Below are positions 45,191 through 57,037 of a stretch of 64,000 nt of DNA, piece after piece. Source of the DNA: Begonia masoniana (Eukaryota; Streptophyta; Magnoliopsida; Cucurbitales; Begoniaceae); the NCBI GenBank assembly GCA_022432975.1, contig CM039515.1, positions 18,137,488 to 18,201,487 of the forward strand. The letters are read 5' to 3'. Under the pieces are notes generated by a model. It was not told where the DNA came from and searched no databases. It saw only the letters and a list, made by a program, of their open reading frames with translations. Numbering within the stretch: position 1 is the first letter of the stretch; each line of letters starts with the position of its first letter. The translations under genes were made by a program, and so were the position numbers.

Positions 45191-45630
45191 TGTCGTTTAG
45201 TAATCGGTAGAGGTCTTCTACCGGGCAATGTCCATGAGTCACATGAAACGCTCGAGTCCATCGGATGATGTCTTCTACTGGGCGACGTCTATTGAGTCAC
45301 GCGGAGTGCACGTGACATTAAGGGAATGTGTTCCTATCGGTAGATGTCTGCAAATCCATGCAGCCCGCGAACGACAATGTCGAGTGCTCTGAGGGCACTT
45401 TCCTTCTACCCGAACATGTTATGGAACCGATGTCTGAGTCATGTCGATCGACTATGTGACTGACTGTATCGATAGTCTTATGAGGGAGCCGAGTTTTTGA
45501 AGGGTTCAGTTTTGTCAGATATGACATTGTCCTTGAAAACTGTTTTAAAAAAATATAGAGAGTAAACTTAGTGTAAATGATTTACGAAAATTAAGAATCA
45601 GTCTCGGCCTTAATGGGGTCGTTACAATTA

Positions 45631-45642
45631 TGGTATCAAAGC
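45631..45642 (+). other. Element F primer-binding site
   Basis: TGGTATCAAAGC, four bases after the LTR. One G-to-A difference from the usual TGGTATCAGAGC. Confidence 0.88.
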
Positions 45643-45788
45643 AAAACTGAGTTCTAAAATCGATTCTGCAGACTGCCTTCCAGCACAGATTGTCACATGA
45701 GCACACTCCAACAACTGTAAGTGTCAATGATTTTAGTAATGTCATTACGTTAAGATGTGTTTATGATTACTTGTTTAGGAATCTCAAA

Positions 45789-48700
45789 ATGGTAAGAGGT
45801 CAACAAAGAGAGAGCGATGAGGATAGTAACATCATCGCTCAGCTAACTGAGTTGGTTATTCGCCAGTCCCGCCAAATTGAGCAGTGGGTGGCTGCTAGGG
45901 ATGAGCAAGGGAATTCTAGCTCAAATACGACTCACAACAATGGAAGCGAGCGTTTTCACTGCCTTCGACCTCCAGTAATCAATGGTAAAGTTTCGGATCC
46001 TATTTATGCTGAGGAGTGGATTCGGACAATTGAGGATATGTTCAAGTATGTCAAGGTCGATGAAGGGGACAAGGTCACATGTGCTGTTTTTCATCTTGCA
46101 TTGGGTGCAAGGCATTGGTGGGACTCAATTCAGAACACTACGAATGCGGAAACTATGACTTGGGCATGGTTCAAGACGGCCTTTTATGACAAGTATTTTA
46201 GCCGAGCGGTTCGGGCCAGCAAAAAGATGGAGTTTATGCAGCTGCGCCAAACCGGTTCTGTGGCTGACTACATCTGTAAGTTTGAGGCCTTGTCCAGGTT
46301 TGCACCCCGTCTGGTGGATGATGAGGAAGACAAGATTCACCAGTTTGTCCATGGACTGAAGGCGAGCCTCTTCCAAGGAGTGAAGACTGCAGGGATCCAT
46401 AACATACCCTATTCCGAAGTGGCAGCTAAGGCTTTAGAATTGGAAGAAGTTGAGTTAACAGTACAAGGACAACGTGAACCGCCAAGGAAGTTTATCAAGG
46501 AGACTCAGCCACCACCGCGCCAGGGCAGAGGTTGGCAACCACAACCGAATAGAGGACTGCAGCAACAGCAGAAAGGTGTGAAGAGACCCTTCAATCCAAA
46601 TGATGATCAAGGTAAAGGAAAGCGATCTCTAGCTCCTCTATGTTCCACCTGCCAGAAGAATCACCATGGCGAATGTAAATTATATTCTAGCCGTTGCTAT
46701 AGATGTGACAAGGTTAGACACATGGTCAGTGATTGCCCTATGCCGCCATACCCAAATCGTGCGAGAGTAGCGCCAAGAGTCTATGCTTTAATGGAGGATG
46801 AGGATGTGGTGCAGCATACGGTCATAACAGGTACAATTATGATCTGTGGTATTTCTGCTTATACACTTATAGAAACGGGAGCCACACACTCGTTTGTATC
46901 AACTCTGTTTGTATGTAAGCATAGGTTAAAACTCTTGCCAGCCGAGAGGTCATATAATGTTATGTTACTTTCAGGGAAGTCCTTACATTCAGAATAGATA
47001 GTGAAATGTGATATTGTATCTTTAGGAGAAAAGAAGTTAAATGTAGAGCTAATCGTAATTGATATGAAGGGATATGAAGTCATATTAGGAATGGATTGGC
47101 TATTCAGACATTATGCCACGATAAGTTGTAGGTCTTGATTGGTTGAGTTCCGACCCCCGAACGGAGATCGATATTCCTTTCAAGCTATTCCAAAAATAAG
47201 TAAAATGCCAATTATATCCTCACTAGAGACTCAACGGTTACTGAAGGGTGGCTGTGAGAGTTTTCTAGCTAGCATAATTGATGTCCGGGTAAAGGATAAG
47301 GTAGAACTCCAAGATATTCCTATAGTACGTGAGTTTCCAAAAGCATTTTTGGATGACTTGCCCGGGTTACCACCTGATAGAGAAATTGAGTTTGTAATCG
47401 ATACATATCCCGAGGCATCACCTGTGTCTAAGAACCCTTACCGCATGGCACCTGTTGAGCTGAAGGAGTTAAAAGTTCAACTCCAGGAACTAGTTGACAA
47501 GGGATTTATACGCCCTAGTTGTTCTCCCTGGGGTGCACTTGTCCTATTTGTTAAGAAGAAAGACGGTTCTCTTAGAATGTGCATAGATTACAGAGAACTG
47601 AACAAGTTAACAATCAAGAATAAATATCCCTTACCCCAAATTGACGACTTGTTTGACCAACTACAAGGAGCTAAGGTATTTTCAAAAATTGACTTACGTT
47701 CGGGTTATTACCAACTTAAGGTTAAGGAGAGTGATGTACCAAAGACAGCATTCAGAACCCGATATGGACACTGTGAATTTCTTGTGATGTCGTTTGGACT
47801 GACAAATACACTTGCAACTTTTATGGGCTTGATGAACCGTGTGTTTCGTGAGTATTTGGACAAGTTTGTGATTGTATTTATATATGATATCTTAATTTAT
47901 TCACAGACCAAAGCTGACCATGAAAAACACTTAAGAACGGTTTTGACGACATTAGAACAGTAGCAACTCTATGCCAAGTTGTCCAAATGTGAGTTCTAGT
48001 TGGATAAGGTCAACTTTCTAGGTCATGTCATTTCAGCTGAGGGCATATCTGTAGATCCAACCAAAATTCAGGCAGTAAAAGATTGTCTCCAACCGAGGAA
48101 CGCCAGTGAAGTCCGTAGTTTCCTTGGTCTGGCAGGTTATTATAGAAAGTTTATTAAGGGATTTTCTATGATAGCTAAACCTTTAACTAGTTTAACAAAG
48201 AAGGACACCAAGTACTCTTGAACTGAAACTTGTGAAGATAGTTTTCTGACACTAAAATTAAAGTTGACGACAGCCCCTCTTTTGACACTCCCAACTGAAG
48301 AAGGGAAGTTCAGTGTTTATTGTCATGCATCCAAAGTTGGTCTGGGGTGTGTCTTGATGCAAGAAGGCAAGGTTGTGGCGTATGCCTCCAGGCAACTGAA
48401 GAGTTATGAACAGAATTACCCCACTCATGATTTGGAATTGGCCGCAGTTGTTTTTGCATTAAAGATTTGGAGACACTATTTGTATGGTCAGCAGTGTGAA
48501 GTGTTTTCTGACCATAAAAGCCTGAAGTACCTTTTTACTCAAAAGGAGTTGAACATGAGACAAAGACATTGGTTAGAGTTTGTTAAGGATTATGACTTTG
48601 AAATTAAGTATCACCCGGGTAAGGCTAATGCTGTAGCCGATGTATTAAGCAGGATGTCAATGATGATGCAACCTGCGGTGTCAACCATGTCTGTACCATT

Positions 48701-50210
48701 GAGGATGGAAGTTCAGAAATTTGAATTGGAAATAGTTTCTGAGCTATCGGAACTACTTGCAGAAGTAACTATTCAACCAACTATCTTGGATAGGATCAAG
48801 GAGGCACAACAAAAGGAATCAAAGGAAAATAAGAGCATGATGAGTAAGTTGAAGGACGCCTCCTCAGAGTTCAGCCTTTCTAATGATGGTATTTTGAAAT
48901 TTAGGAACCGGTGGTATATTCCAAGTGATGAGGAATTACGTAAGTTGATCTTGGCCGAGGCGCACTCGTCTCCATTTTCTGTACATCCTGGCAGCACCAA
49001 GATGTATCGGGACTTGAAGTTACTCTATTGGTGGCCAAATTTGAAGAGGGATGTTGCCAAGTATGTAGAGTCTTGTTTGATATGCCAGCAAGTTAAGGCA
49101 GAACACCAACGTCCAGGAGGTACCCTTCAACCCTTACCGATCCCCGAGTGGAAGTGGGAAAACATTGCCATGGATTTTGTTGTAGGATTACCTAAGACAA
49201 CTAAATGTCATGATAGTATTTGAGTTGTAATTGACAGAATGACGAAATCAGCTCACTTCCTACCTGTAAAGACAACGTACACGATGGACCAGCTTGCTAA
49301 TCTGTATGTTCAGGAAATTATCAGATTGCACGGGATTCTGATATCCATTGTCTCAGATCGTGATCCCAAGTTCACCTCAAGGTTTTGGCAAAGTCTTCAA
49401 GGCACGCTTGGTACAAAGTTATCTTTCAGCACTGCATTTCATCCTCAGACAGATGGCCAATCTGAACGGACAAGTCAAACACTCGAGGACATGTTGAGGG
49501 CGTGTGTACTAGATTTCCAGACATCTTGGAGTCGATACCTGCCCTTGGTTAAATTCTCCTACAACAATAGTTACCAGTCCACCATTGGTATGACACCATA
49601 CGAAGCACTATATGGCAGGAAATGCAGATCACCCTTATATTGGGATAAAGTTGGCGAAGCTAAACTCCTAGGCCCCAAAATTTTGCAGCAGATGTCGGAC
49701 AAGATTGCCATTATTAGGAAAAGAATGATGACAACACAGAGCCGACAGAAGAGCTATGCAGACCAAAGAAGGAGGGATCTTGAGTTTGCTGTCGGAGATG
49801 AGGTCTTCTTAAAGGTTTCACCATTTAAGGGAGTTTTAAGATTTGGCAAGAAGGGAAAGCTTAATCCACGATTCATTGGACCATTCCCTGTCTTGGCAAG
49901 GATTGGCAGTACAGCCTATAAGTTTCAATTACCTCCATCACTGGAAAAGGTTCACAATGTTTTTCACGTGTCTATGCTAAGGAAATGCATACGTGATCCG
50001 ATGCAAGTTGTTAAGCCAACAGAGATTGATATTGAGCCAACACTGATGTATGAAGAGAAACCTGTTCGAATATTAGAATCTGCAGTTGAGACTCTACGGA
50101 ATAAAGAAATTCCACTGGTGAAAGTCTTATGGATGAATCATGGCATTGAAGAAGCCACGTGGGAGCGACAGCAGGACATGTTGGCCAAATATCCTGAGCT
50201 CTTTGCTTGA
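45789..50210 (+). pseudogene. Element F gag-pol, single frame with six stop codons
   Basis: Starts MVRGQQRESDED. Order: gag (ERFHCLRPPVINGK, AEEWIRTIEDMF), zinc knuckle CYRCDKVRHMVSDC, protease (LIETGATHSF, EVILGMDWLF), RT ([20 protein letters not shown]), RNase H ([11 protein letters not shown]), integrase finger ([16 protein letters not shown]), integrase core (MDFVVGL, VSDRDPKF, TDGQSERT) and chromodomain (EEATWERQQDM). There is no frameshift over 4.4 kb. Stops: 46995 TAG, 47136 TGA, 47961 TAG, 47997 TAG, 48219 TGA, 49221 TGA. Protease has Glu (46872-46874) for the catalytic Asp, and RT reads FIYDILIYS, with Tyr (47883-47885) for the first catalytic Asp. The integrase catalytic residues look intact. 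Confidence 0.95.
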
Positions 50211-50237
50211 TCAATTTCGAGGATGAAAATTCTGTTT

Positions 50238-50250
50238 AAGGAGGGGTGGA
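50238..50250 (+). other. Element F polypurine tract
   Basis: AAGGAGGGGTGGA immediately before the 3' LTR start TGTAACAACAG. Confidence 0.88.
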
Positions 50251-51659
50251 TGTAACAACAGACAATGTTCGGCCAGGTATTTTCTTAACAGCTTTAACTG
50301 TCACCTTCACCATTAACCTTTACAATTTCGAATTTAAATGCCAAAGCTTAATTGATTTTATTTGTGTGATGGCAGAATTGTAAATAAGATGGATTTCAAT
50401 CGATATAAATAGAAAATGGAAATCCTTAAACCTCACTAAAACCCTACTGTACCCGACACTTTCCTTCTGTGATTTCTCAACCTCCAGAGCTCTCCTTCTC
50501 TTTGCCAGCGACTCCTTCGTCGGCGACCGATTCTTCAGTCTCCACCCCGACAATCTACGCTCTAGGTAAGGCTTAGATAATGTAGCTGCTGGTTAGTTAC
50601 TTAGAGCTCTGTTTTCAGCTAGAACTTGAAGTTTTGGATTCTTCAATGGCAGAGTTATTGTAGTAACATTTATAATCTACGTTTAGTAATGGCATTTCCT
50701 ATTCGAATCTGGACATTAAGATAACCGACTGTGTTTAGTTGCTAGGTCGAATCTGGGAATTTTAGGTTCTGGAAACTTGATCTACGCACATAAGGTGCTT
50801 GACTAAAGAACTTAGAAATACATATATGTTAGATTCTAGGATGACTTTTTGGTTAGAACTTTTAGGATTTTGTTTTAACTCTAAAACGTGAAATGTTTTA
50901 GGTGAAGAAAAAGGTGAAGTGCTCAAGCTGCTAAGGGAAACCAGGCAAGTGAGTGAGTAAGATTCCCGGCCATTAAGGCCCTACTTCACAAGGGTACTAG
51001 GTAGATGTTGTCGATAATGTTTAAAGGTTATCTGTGCTATTGTCTTTTTGGTTATGATACTCGAGTTGATAGTGTGATCTTTTGATGAATGAATGAGCTG
51101 TCTTTTTAGTCTAATGAAATGAGAGTACTCATACTCATGCTTCACGATTGTTTTCCTTTTCAAGCATATGAAAATGTTTTAAGTGCATGTTTTCCTTCAC
51201 GATCAAGATATGAACATGAAACTTATGGAACAAGGATTAAGAGAGAGTTGGGGGCGGTTTGGCGTATGTCACTGTCCAAAAGGAGGACCATGAATACGGC
51301 CCGCAAGAGACTATGTACACTTTCACTGTCAACCCCCTTTTCAGCACAAATCCTCCCTTAATCCACATGATGTAAATGATGAACAAGAACGTGATGTAAA
51401 CGAAGAACAAGAACATGATCAAGAAAAGATCATGAACATGTGTTTTCCTTAAACTGTGCATTCATGCATACATGTTAGCGTTGCACTCCTTACTAAGCAT
51501 TAGACTTATAGTTTAAACCTTATGATGTAGGTGAAGAACTACCAGGTGAGGATTCCAAATTCAGTGAGGATGTCTAAGACTGGTTGCTGGATGGTGCTCA
51601 GGGTGACAGATTTGTGGCTGGAAAGGCGATTATGACCCCTGGTTATTGCTCTTATGATG
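50251..51659 (+). repeat. Element F 3' LTR, truncated by element G
   Basis: Aligns with 43008-44436 of the 5' LTR, with scattered substitutions and short indels. The first bases are TGTAACAACAG instead of TGTAACACCCG. The conserved hairpin at 51494-51508 has one base change (GACTTA for GGCTTA) that weakens the stem. It stops at CTTATGATG where G begins. Confidence 0.9.
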
Positions 51660-54102
51660 TGATAGGCTACGGGCCTGCAAATGGGTGGAGAAACATGCAA
51701 ACGGAAGACTTAAAATGCAACAACAGATCGGTGCTCAAGAACACCCAAAAACAGACGCGAAATTAGACGAAAAACAGAGGAGGAAACACGAAAATGGAAA
51801 GGTGCATTCGGTGATGTGGGTGAGAGATCAAATCGGTTTCTTTGCCACAGAGAAGACCGATAAGGGAAGGGACATGGAAAATGGAGGTGATGACCCGTTG
51901 CTGGCCCAAAAGCTATCGAGCTTCGGGTGAGAAATTCGTCGTTGCCAGCGACGAAATCACAGCGAAGGGAACAGGTTTCGCCGCCCACCGGCGACTGAGT
52001 ATTCCTCCGAGCAACCTTGGGCTCGAGGAAGACTTGGGCGAAGCCATTGGCGCTGGGCGCCGGCGACACCGAGAGAGAAGCTCCCTCTTTCACGGAGAAA
52101 CTTCGACAACGAACAACGTTCTGGTTTTCCAAAGATTTGTATTACTGGCTAAAGAAATTACAGAACTACAAGGGGAGCTAAATACACCGAAAAAGAAGAT
52201 GGAGACTTCTGGCGAGGGCGACGGAATGCGGCTGTGCAGATGACCGTTGGCGAAGAAGGATATAGCCGTTCGCGTGATTCGGCTGAGGCGTGAAGCAGCG
52301 ACAGTGAACCAGTTTTGGTTTTTAGGCTGAAGGGCGTGAAGCGGTTCAGCTTTGTTTCTCCTTAGCTTGGCCGGTTCACTTGGTTCAGTCCTTGGTTCAG
52401 TCCGGTTTAGCTTGGTTCCTCTCTTGATTTGGCTGGTTCAGCTTGGCTCCTCTCTTGCTTTGCTATCCTTTGAAGAGTATTACCAAAATATACATTATAA
52501 ATGGCTAAAGTTTGCCAATTAACGAGTTTTAAACAAAACTAAAGTTTCCTAAAAATATATAATTAAATACAAGGCTCGTTTACACAATTTGAATCAAAGG
52601 AAAACAAATTCCCTCTTCATTAATTCTTTCCAAGCCTTGAGAATCCATTTACCTACAAAATTCCACAAGTCCATTAGATATATAAAAATACATAAATAAA
52701 TACATACATTGACTTGTGCTCGATGGATCGGGACCGTGGGCATATCATCCCCTCCCGGTTCTTGAGGATTTGACCTCAAATCCAATGGTAAATATCATGG
52801 AAGATGCTACAACACTTAGGATAAAATTTCTCTACTAAAAGCTTAAACAAGTAAACCATAGTAGACACAAAATAAAATTATCCTAAAGTTTGAAAAATCA
52901 TTTTACCATCCACAATGGTCTCAAATAAATTTCAAGATAAAATTGTTCATTTCAACAATTTAAAAAAAAACAAGCATTCAAGATAAAAGCAAGTTGGATG
53001 CAAGTATGATCGAACAATTTCATTTTCTAGCTAAGCTATCAAATAAATAGTGAACCACAAATATGAAATTTCCATTTTAAAAACAACACTTGGTTCACCT
53101 AATTTTAAATCCATAAAAAAAATAAATAAGATTTTAAAATCAAGCTTAGCATAAGTTCAACTTAAATCCAAAATTCAAGAAAACAATTCTCCTTTTAACG
53201 ATAGAGTGAGGATTTATCACTTCAAAAACAAGAGGCAACAATAATTTGATCACAAAAATTTTCTCTAGTTCTTATCAACAAATTAATTCAAGCTTAGACA
53301 AGGAGTATTAAACATGATATCCAAATTAGAGTAAGAACTTACAAGAAAGATTTGATCTCCAATATACAATTCATCCAAACAACCTACTATTCAACTAATT
53401 TCAAAGAAATTCAAGTAAGGTTTCATGGGTACATACCTTGTTGCCGAAAGACCTTTCCAACTCCATGGTTCATCCATAGCTAATGCTCAAAATTGGAGTA
53501 GAAAGCTAAAATATCCTCAAAAGATAAAACAATAGGCATATATTTTGATTTTACAATTTACCTTGGCCAACAACAATTAAACTAATTGACCAAGCACTAG
53601 ACGTTAAAGTGAGACTCTAAATTTTAATTCCTAAACAAAGACAAACAAACAACACAAGCAACTAAGTCACAAGACTCAACCTAAAAGTCCTAAACATTTA
53701 ATCAAACAGCACAACAAATCAAGCAAGTTAATCAAAGAAAATAAACTTGCAACTAATATCAATGATAAGCTATTGGGTCTAGGCAACCCTCCAGAACTTT
53801 TGTGGAAATCGTCACACTATCCCACACCCTTTATAGGCGACTGCCTCACACGGCGATCTGTCGGGCCCAATGACCAGCGGTAAACCTCGGACAATACCAA
53901 CGGCCCACAGAGGAAGGCTCTTGGCCACAAACACAAATCACTCGACGTACAAGTGAATCCTAAATGACTAACAAGATAGTATATGACATGCTTTTGTTAA
54001 AAATATCAGACCTCAAGTTAACATAGTCCTAAACAAAACAAAACACTCAACTTGATGCAATCAAACAAGAGTTCAAAACAGAATTTATAAAAACATGGTG
54101 AA
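51660..54102 (-). repeat. Element G 3' LTR (minimum extent)
   Basis: Starts TGATAGGCTACGGGCC on the plus strand. The homology with the right copy ends at 54102 only because that copy is truncated, so this LTR may extend further right. I could not find a clear polypurine tract. It contains the minus-strand MDLRSNPQEP segment (52740-52785) and GC-rich sequence at 51700-52250 with open frames on both strands but no known domain. Confidence 0.8.
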
Positions 54103-54640
54103 ATAGAATTTTCCAAGCTCTATTTAACATGCAATTTTAATTCATGCTCTTCATTCTAAATTTAACTTAACATCAAGGACACTATACAAATCATAAACAC
54201 AAGAGATGCATCAATCATCAAAACAAAAACTCAAACAGGGATGGAAACTGAATTTTACAATCCAATTGAAACATGTTATAGTTTATGCTTTCACTTTAAT
54301 TTCAATTCAAGGCATCAAATAAAATCCTAAACAAGTTTAAAACTCAAATAAGCATGGTAAAATATTTACATAATATTTTAGATGCTTTAAAGACATAAAA
54401 CAGAAATTTGAAAACTGAAAACAGTGCACAAAACACATAAAAACGACAGAATTTCCGAAACAGAAAAACTAACACAAATCTACTCCAATATTCTTGAAAA
54501 TTTAACAGGGATTAGAAAACAAGATGATAAACATGCTGTCAAATTTTCAAATCCAGATTCAGCATGAGCAGAAAGTTATGCAAGCCTAAAGTTCAGAAAA
54601 TTTAAACTCAAAAACCAGAAAAATTTCTAAACAACCTAAA

Positions 54641-55010
54641 GTATCCTAAACTGAAACTAGCACAATTCAACTCCAAATAACCTGAAATTTTAACAGATAA
54701 TAGTTGACAATATGTTGCATATGCTGTAAAAATTTCAAATCCAAATTCATAATGAGCAAAGAATTATGCAAGTCCAAAGTAGGAACTAAAACTAGAAAAA
54801 CCAGAAAAATTTCTAAACAACCTAAAGTATCCTAAACCGAAACTAGCACAATTCAACTCCAAATAACCTGAAATTTTAACAGATAATAGTTGACAATATG
54901 TTGCATATGCTGTAAAAATTTCAAATCCAAATTCATAATGAGCAAAGAATTATGCAACTCCAAAGTAGGAACTAAAACTAGAAAAACCAGAAAAATTTCT
55001 AAACCAGAAT
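54641..55010. repeat. 186-base tandem duplication in G
   Basis: Two near-identical copies begin GTATCCTAAAC at 54641 and 54827. A more diverged third copy precedes them from about 54470. Confidence 0.85.
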
Positions 55011-55327
55011 TTTAATCTAAACATCCTAGAAAAATCTAAACAAAAACAATGCCAATTTGGAAATCAATTAGCACAACAAACTCTCCTAATCATGAGACAA
55101 AACACAAACTAAAACACATTTGGAAAAATACCTAAACAATACAACAATTTTCAGCAAAGAAAACTAACATGAGAATTCAATTTAGCATTTCATTTTCAAA
55201 TCCATTCTCTATGTAAATTAATTTTGCCAACACAACCTAAACAACGAAACATGGTTCTAAAACAGAAACAAATATCTATAAACATTCACCTAAACGAAAT
55301 CAAAATTATGACTCAAAACACAACATT

Positions 55328-55975
55328 AGAACATGCTTTTATTCAAGAATAACATCTCGAAATTAAACGGATATGGGCCATGGTTAGTTCATGCTTGCTT
55401 ACCAGAAACATGAGGTTAAGATGGTAAAGTCATATCATATAATTTCACAGTAATGAAATCCAAATAAACAGCTAATTCAAACACAAACAAATCACAAACA
55501 AAAGAACATGCTTTCAAGAAAACATTCTGAGAATTAAACAGATACGGACCATGGTTAATTCATGCTAGCTAATCAGAAAACATGAGGTTAATATGGCAAA
55601 AGTATATCAGATAATATCACAGCAATGTAATCCAATTAAACAGCTAATTCAAACACAAACAAATCACAAACAAAAGAACATGCTTTCAAGAAAACATTCT
55701 GAGAATTAAACAGATACGGACCATGGTTAATTCATGCTAGCTAATCAGAAACATGAGGTTAATATGGCAAAAGTATATCAGATAATATCACAGCAATGTA
55801 ATCCAATTAAACAGCTAATTCAAACACAAACAAATCACAAACAAAAGAACATGCTTTCAAGAAAACATTCTGAGAATTAAACAGATACGGACCATGGTTA
55901 ATTCATGCTAGCTAATCAGAAACATGAGGTTAATATGGCAAAAGTATATCAGATAATATCACAGCAATGTACTTC
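55328..55975. repeat. Tandem repeat, period 171-175, four copies, in G
   Basis: Units begin AGAACATGCTTT at 55328, 55503, 55675 and 55846. The last three are nearly identical, the first more diverged. Each contains GGACCATGGTTAATTCATGC or a variant. Confidence 0.9.
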
Positions 55976-56012
55976 CAAAGAACAACAAGTTCAATCACAG
56001 ACAAACATAAAA

Positions 56013-56120
56013 CAGAATTTGCTCTCGGTCAACAGTTCCGAAGAGTCTCCACACAGAAAATAAAACTAAACAGAATTTGCTCTCGGTCAACAGTTCCGAA
56101 GAGTCTCCCAACAGACTTAA
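56013..56120. repeat. 58-base tandem duplication in G
   Basis: CAGAATTTGCTCTCGGTCAA and the following AGTTCCGAAGAGTCTCC occur twice, 58 bases apart. Confidence 0.85.
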
Positions 56121-57023
56121 ACTAAAAGGGAACAGAAAAGTACCTTTTAAGCAAGACAATTAACAACTCCAAAGTTTCCATTTAAGGAGGTCTCTTGCCT
56201 TGAAAGATAGGTACAAAAATTGCACAACAAATGTTACGAAAAACACACACACAACAGAGACTAAGATATGCAAACAGCAACCAAGAATTAAACAATGATG
56301 CAAGGTTCAAATGCTAAACCTCTTAGCAATTTGAACATCAAACAACACCTAAACGTTCTCCTAAACAAGGCAGAAAAAGAACAATAAAAACAGCAAGAAA
56401 ACAGCAGAGAAAGTGCTTAAAAACATAGACAAACACAACCTAAAAACTAAATAAAAACTATCACCAATTCAATACATATGTTATCCAATATGTGGCATTA
56501 AAGTTCAGCAATTTAGCATGGTGAATGACTCTAAAAGAGCAGCAAAGTTGTTGCAAAAGCTTTAAGAAAATCAGACCATTCATGTTGCAGAAAACAGAAG
56601 AATGATGCAGAAATTCACTAGACAAAACAGCAAACATAAACAAAGAAAAACAGCTTTAGACACTCTAAAATCAACAGAAACTATCACTCAAAATAGAAGG
56701 TAAGGCAGCCAAATTTTATCAACTTGAAACTCAGCACTTTTCGCAGTGAAGGACTCTAAAACAGAATAAAAATAACTGCTAGAACTTGGAGAGAACAAGT
56801 CCGAAACAGAACAGAAAATGAAACAAAAATAAGCTAAAGACTAGCCAAATACAAAACAAAAACCATGCGATTAATCACCTAAACATGAATTCAGACAAGA
56901 GAAAAAAAGAAAAAAAAAATGCATGCTGACAGAAAAGAACAACAAAGCCGAGAAGCAACACTCAGCAGAAAACAGGGACAAACGACAGAAAACAGAGAAA
57001 ATGTGATGCATGAAGAGCACTAG

Positions 57024-57035
57024 GCTCTGATACCA
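57024..57035 (-). other. Element G primer-binding site
   Basis: GCTCTGATACCA on the plus strand (TGGTATCAGAGC on the minus), two bases from the LTR. A perfect initiator methionine tRNA site that fixes the orientation of G. Confidence 0.88.
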
Positions 57036-57037
57036 CT

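Larger units (their letters stand above)
43008..45626 (+). repeat. Element F 5' LTR
   Basis: 2619 bases, TGTAACACCCGAC to GGGGTCGTTACA. Conserved block: CCAAGTAAGTGAG at 43703, GGCC-ATTAA-GGCC at 43730-43742, TAAGC-ATTAG-GCTTA at 44271-44285, GATGTAGGTGA at 44301-44311. A TATA box lies 150 bases in. The 3' portion has TCGGTAGATG-type repeats. It aligns with the 3' LTR until that is cut at 51659. Confidence 0.92.
43008..51659 (+). mobile_element. Element F, Ty3/Gypsy chromovirus (Tekay/Del type)
   Basis: 5' LTR 43008-45626, primer-binding site 45631, gag-pol 45789-50210, polypurine tract 50238-50250, 3' LTR 50251-51659, the last cut by element G. It inserted into the Athila gag. It is the most complete coding unit in the window: one frame of 4.4 kb broken only by stops. 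The right flank is lost, so no target duplication can be checked. Confidence 0.92.
54103..57023 (-). other. Element G internal region, non-coding, with tandem repeats
   Basis: A-rich on the plus strand, full of AAACA and CAAAC words and free of long open frames or retroelement motifs. It holds a 186-base duplication (54641-55010), a four-copy array with period 171-175 (55328-55975) and a 58-base duplication (56013-56120). Confidence 0.8.

Noticed and set aside
51842..52243. Open frame of 133 codons, repeated at 57220-57621, with an equally long frame on the opposite strand
   Set aside because: Both copies lie within the duplicated G LTR and are only as conserved as the LTR itself. No domain is recognisable and the GC-rich stretch gives open frames on both strands.
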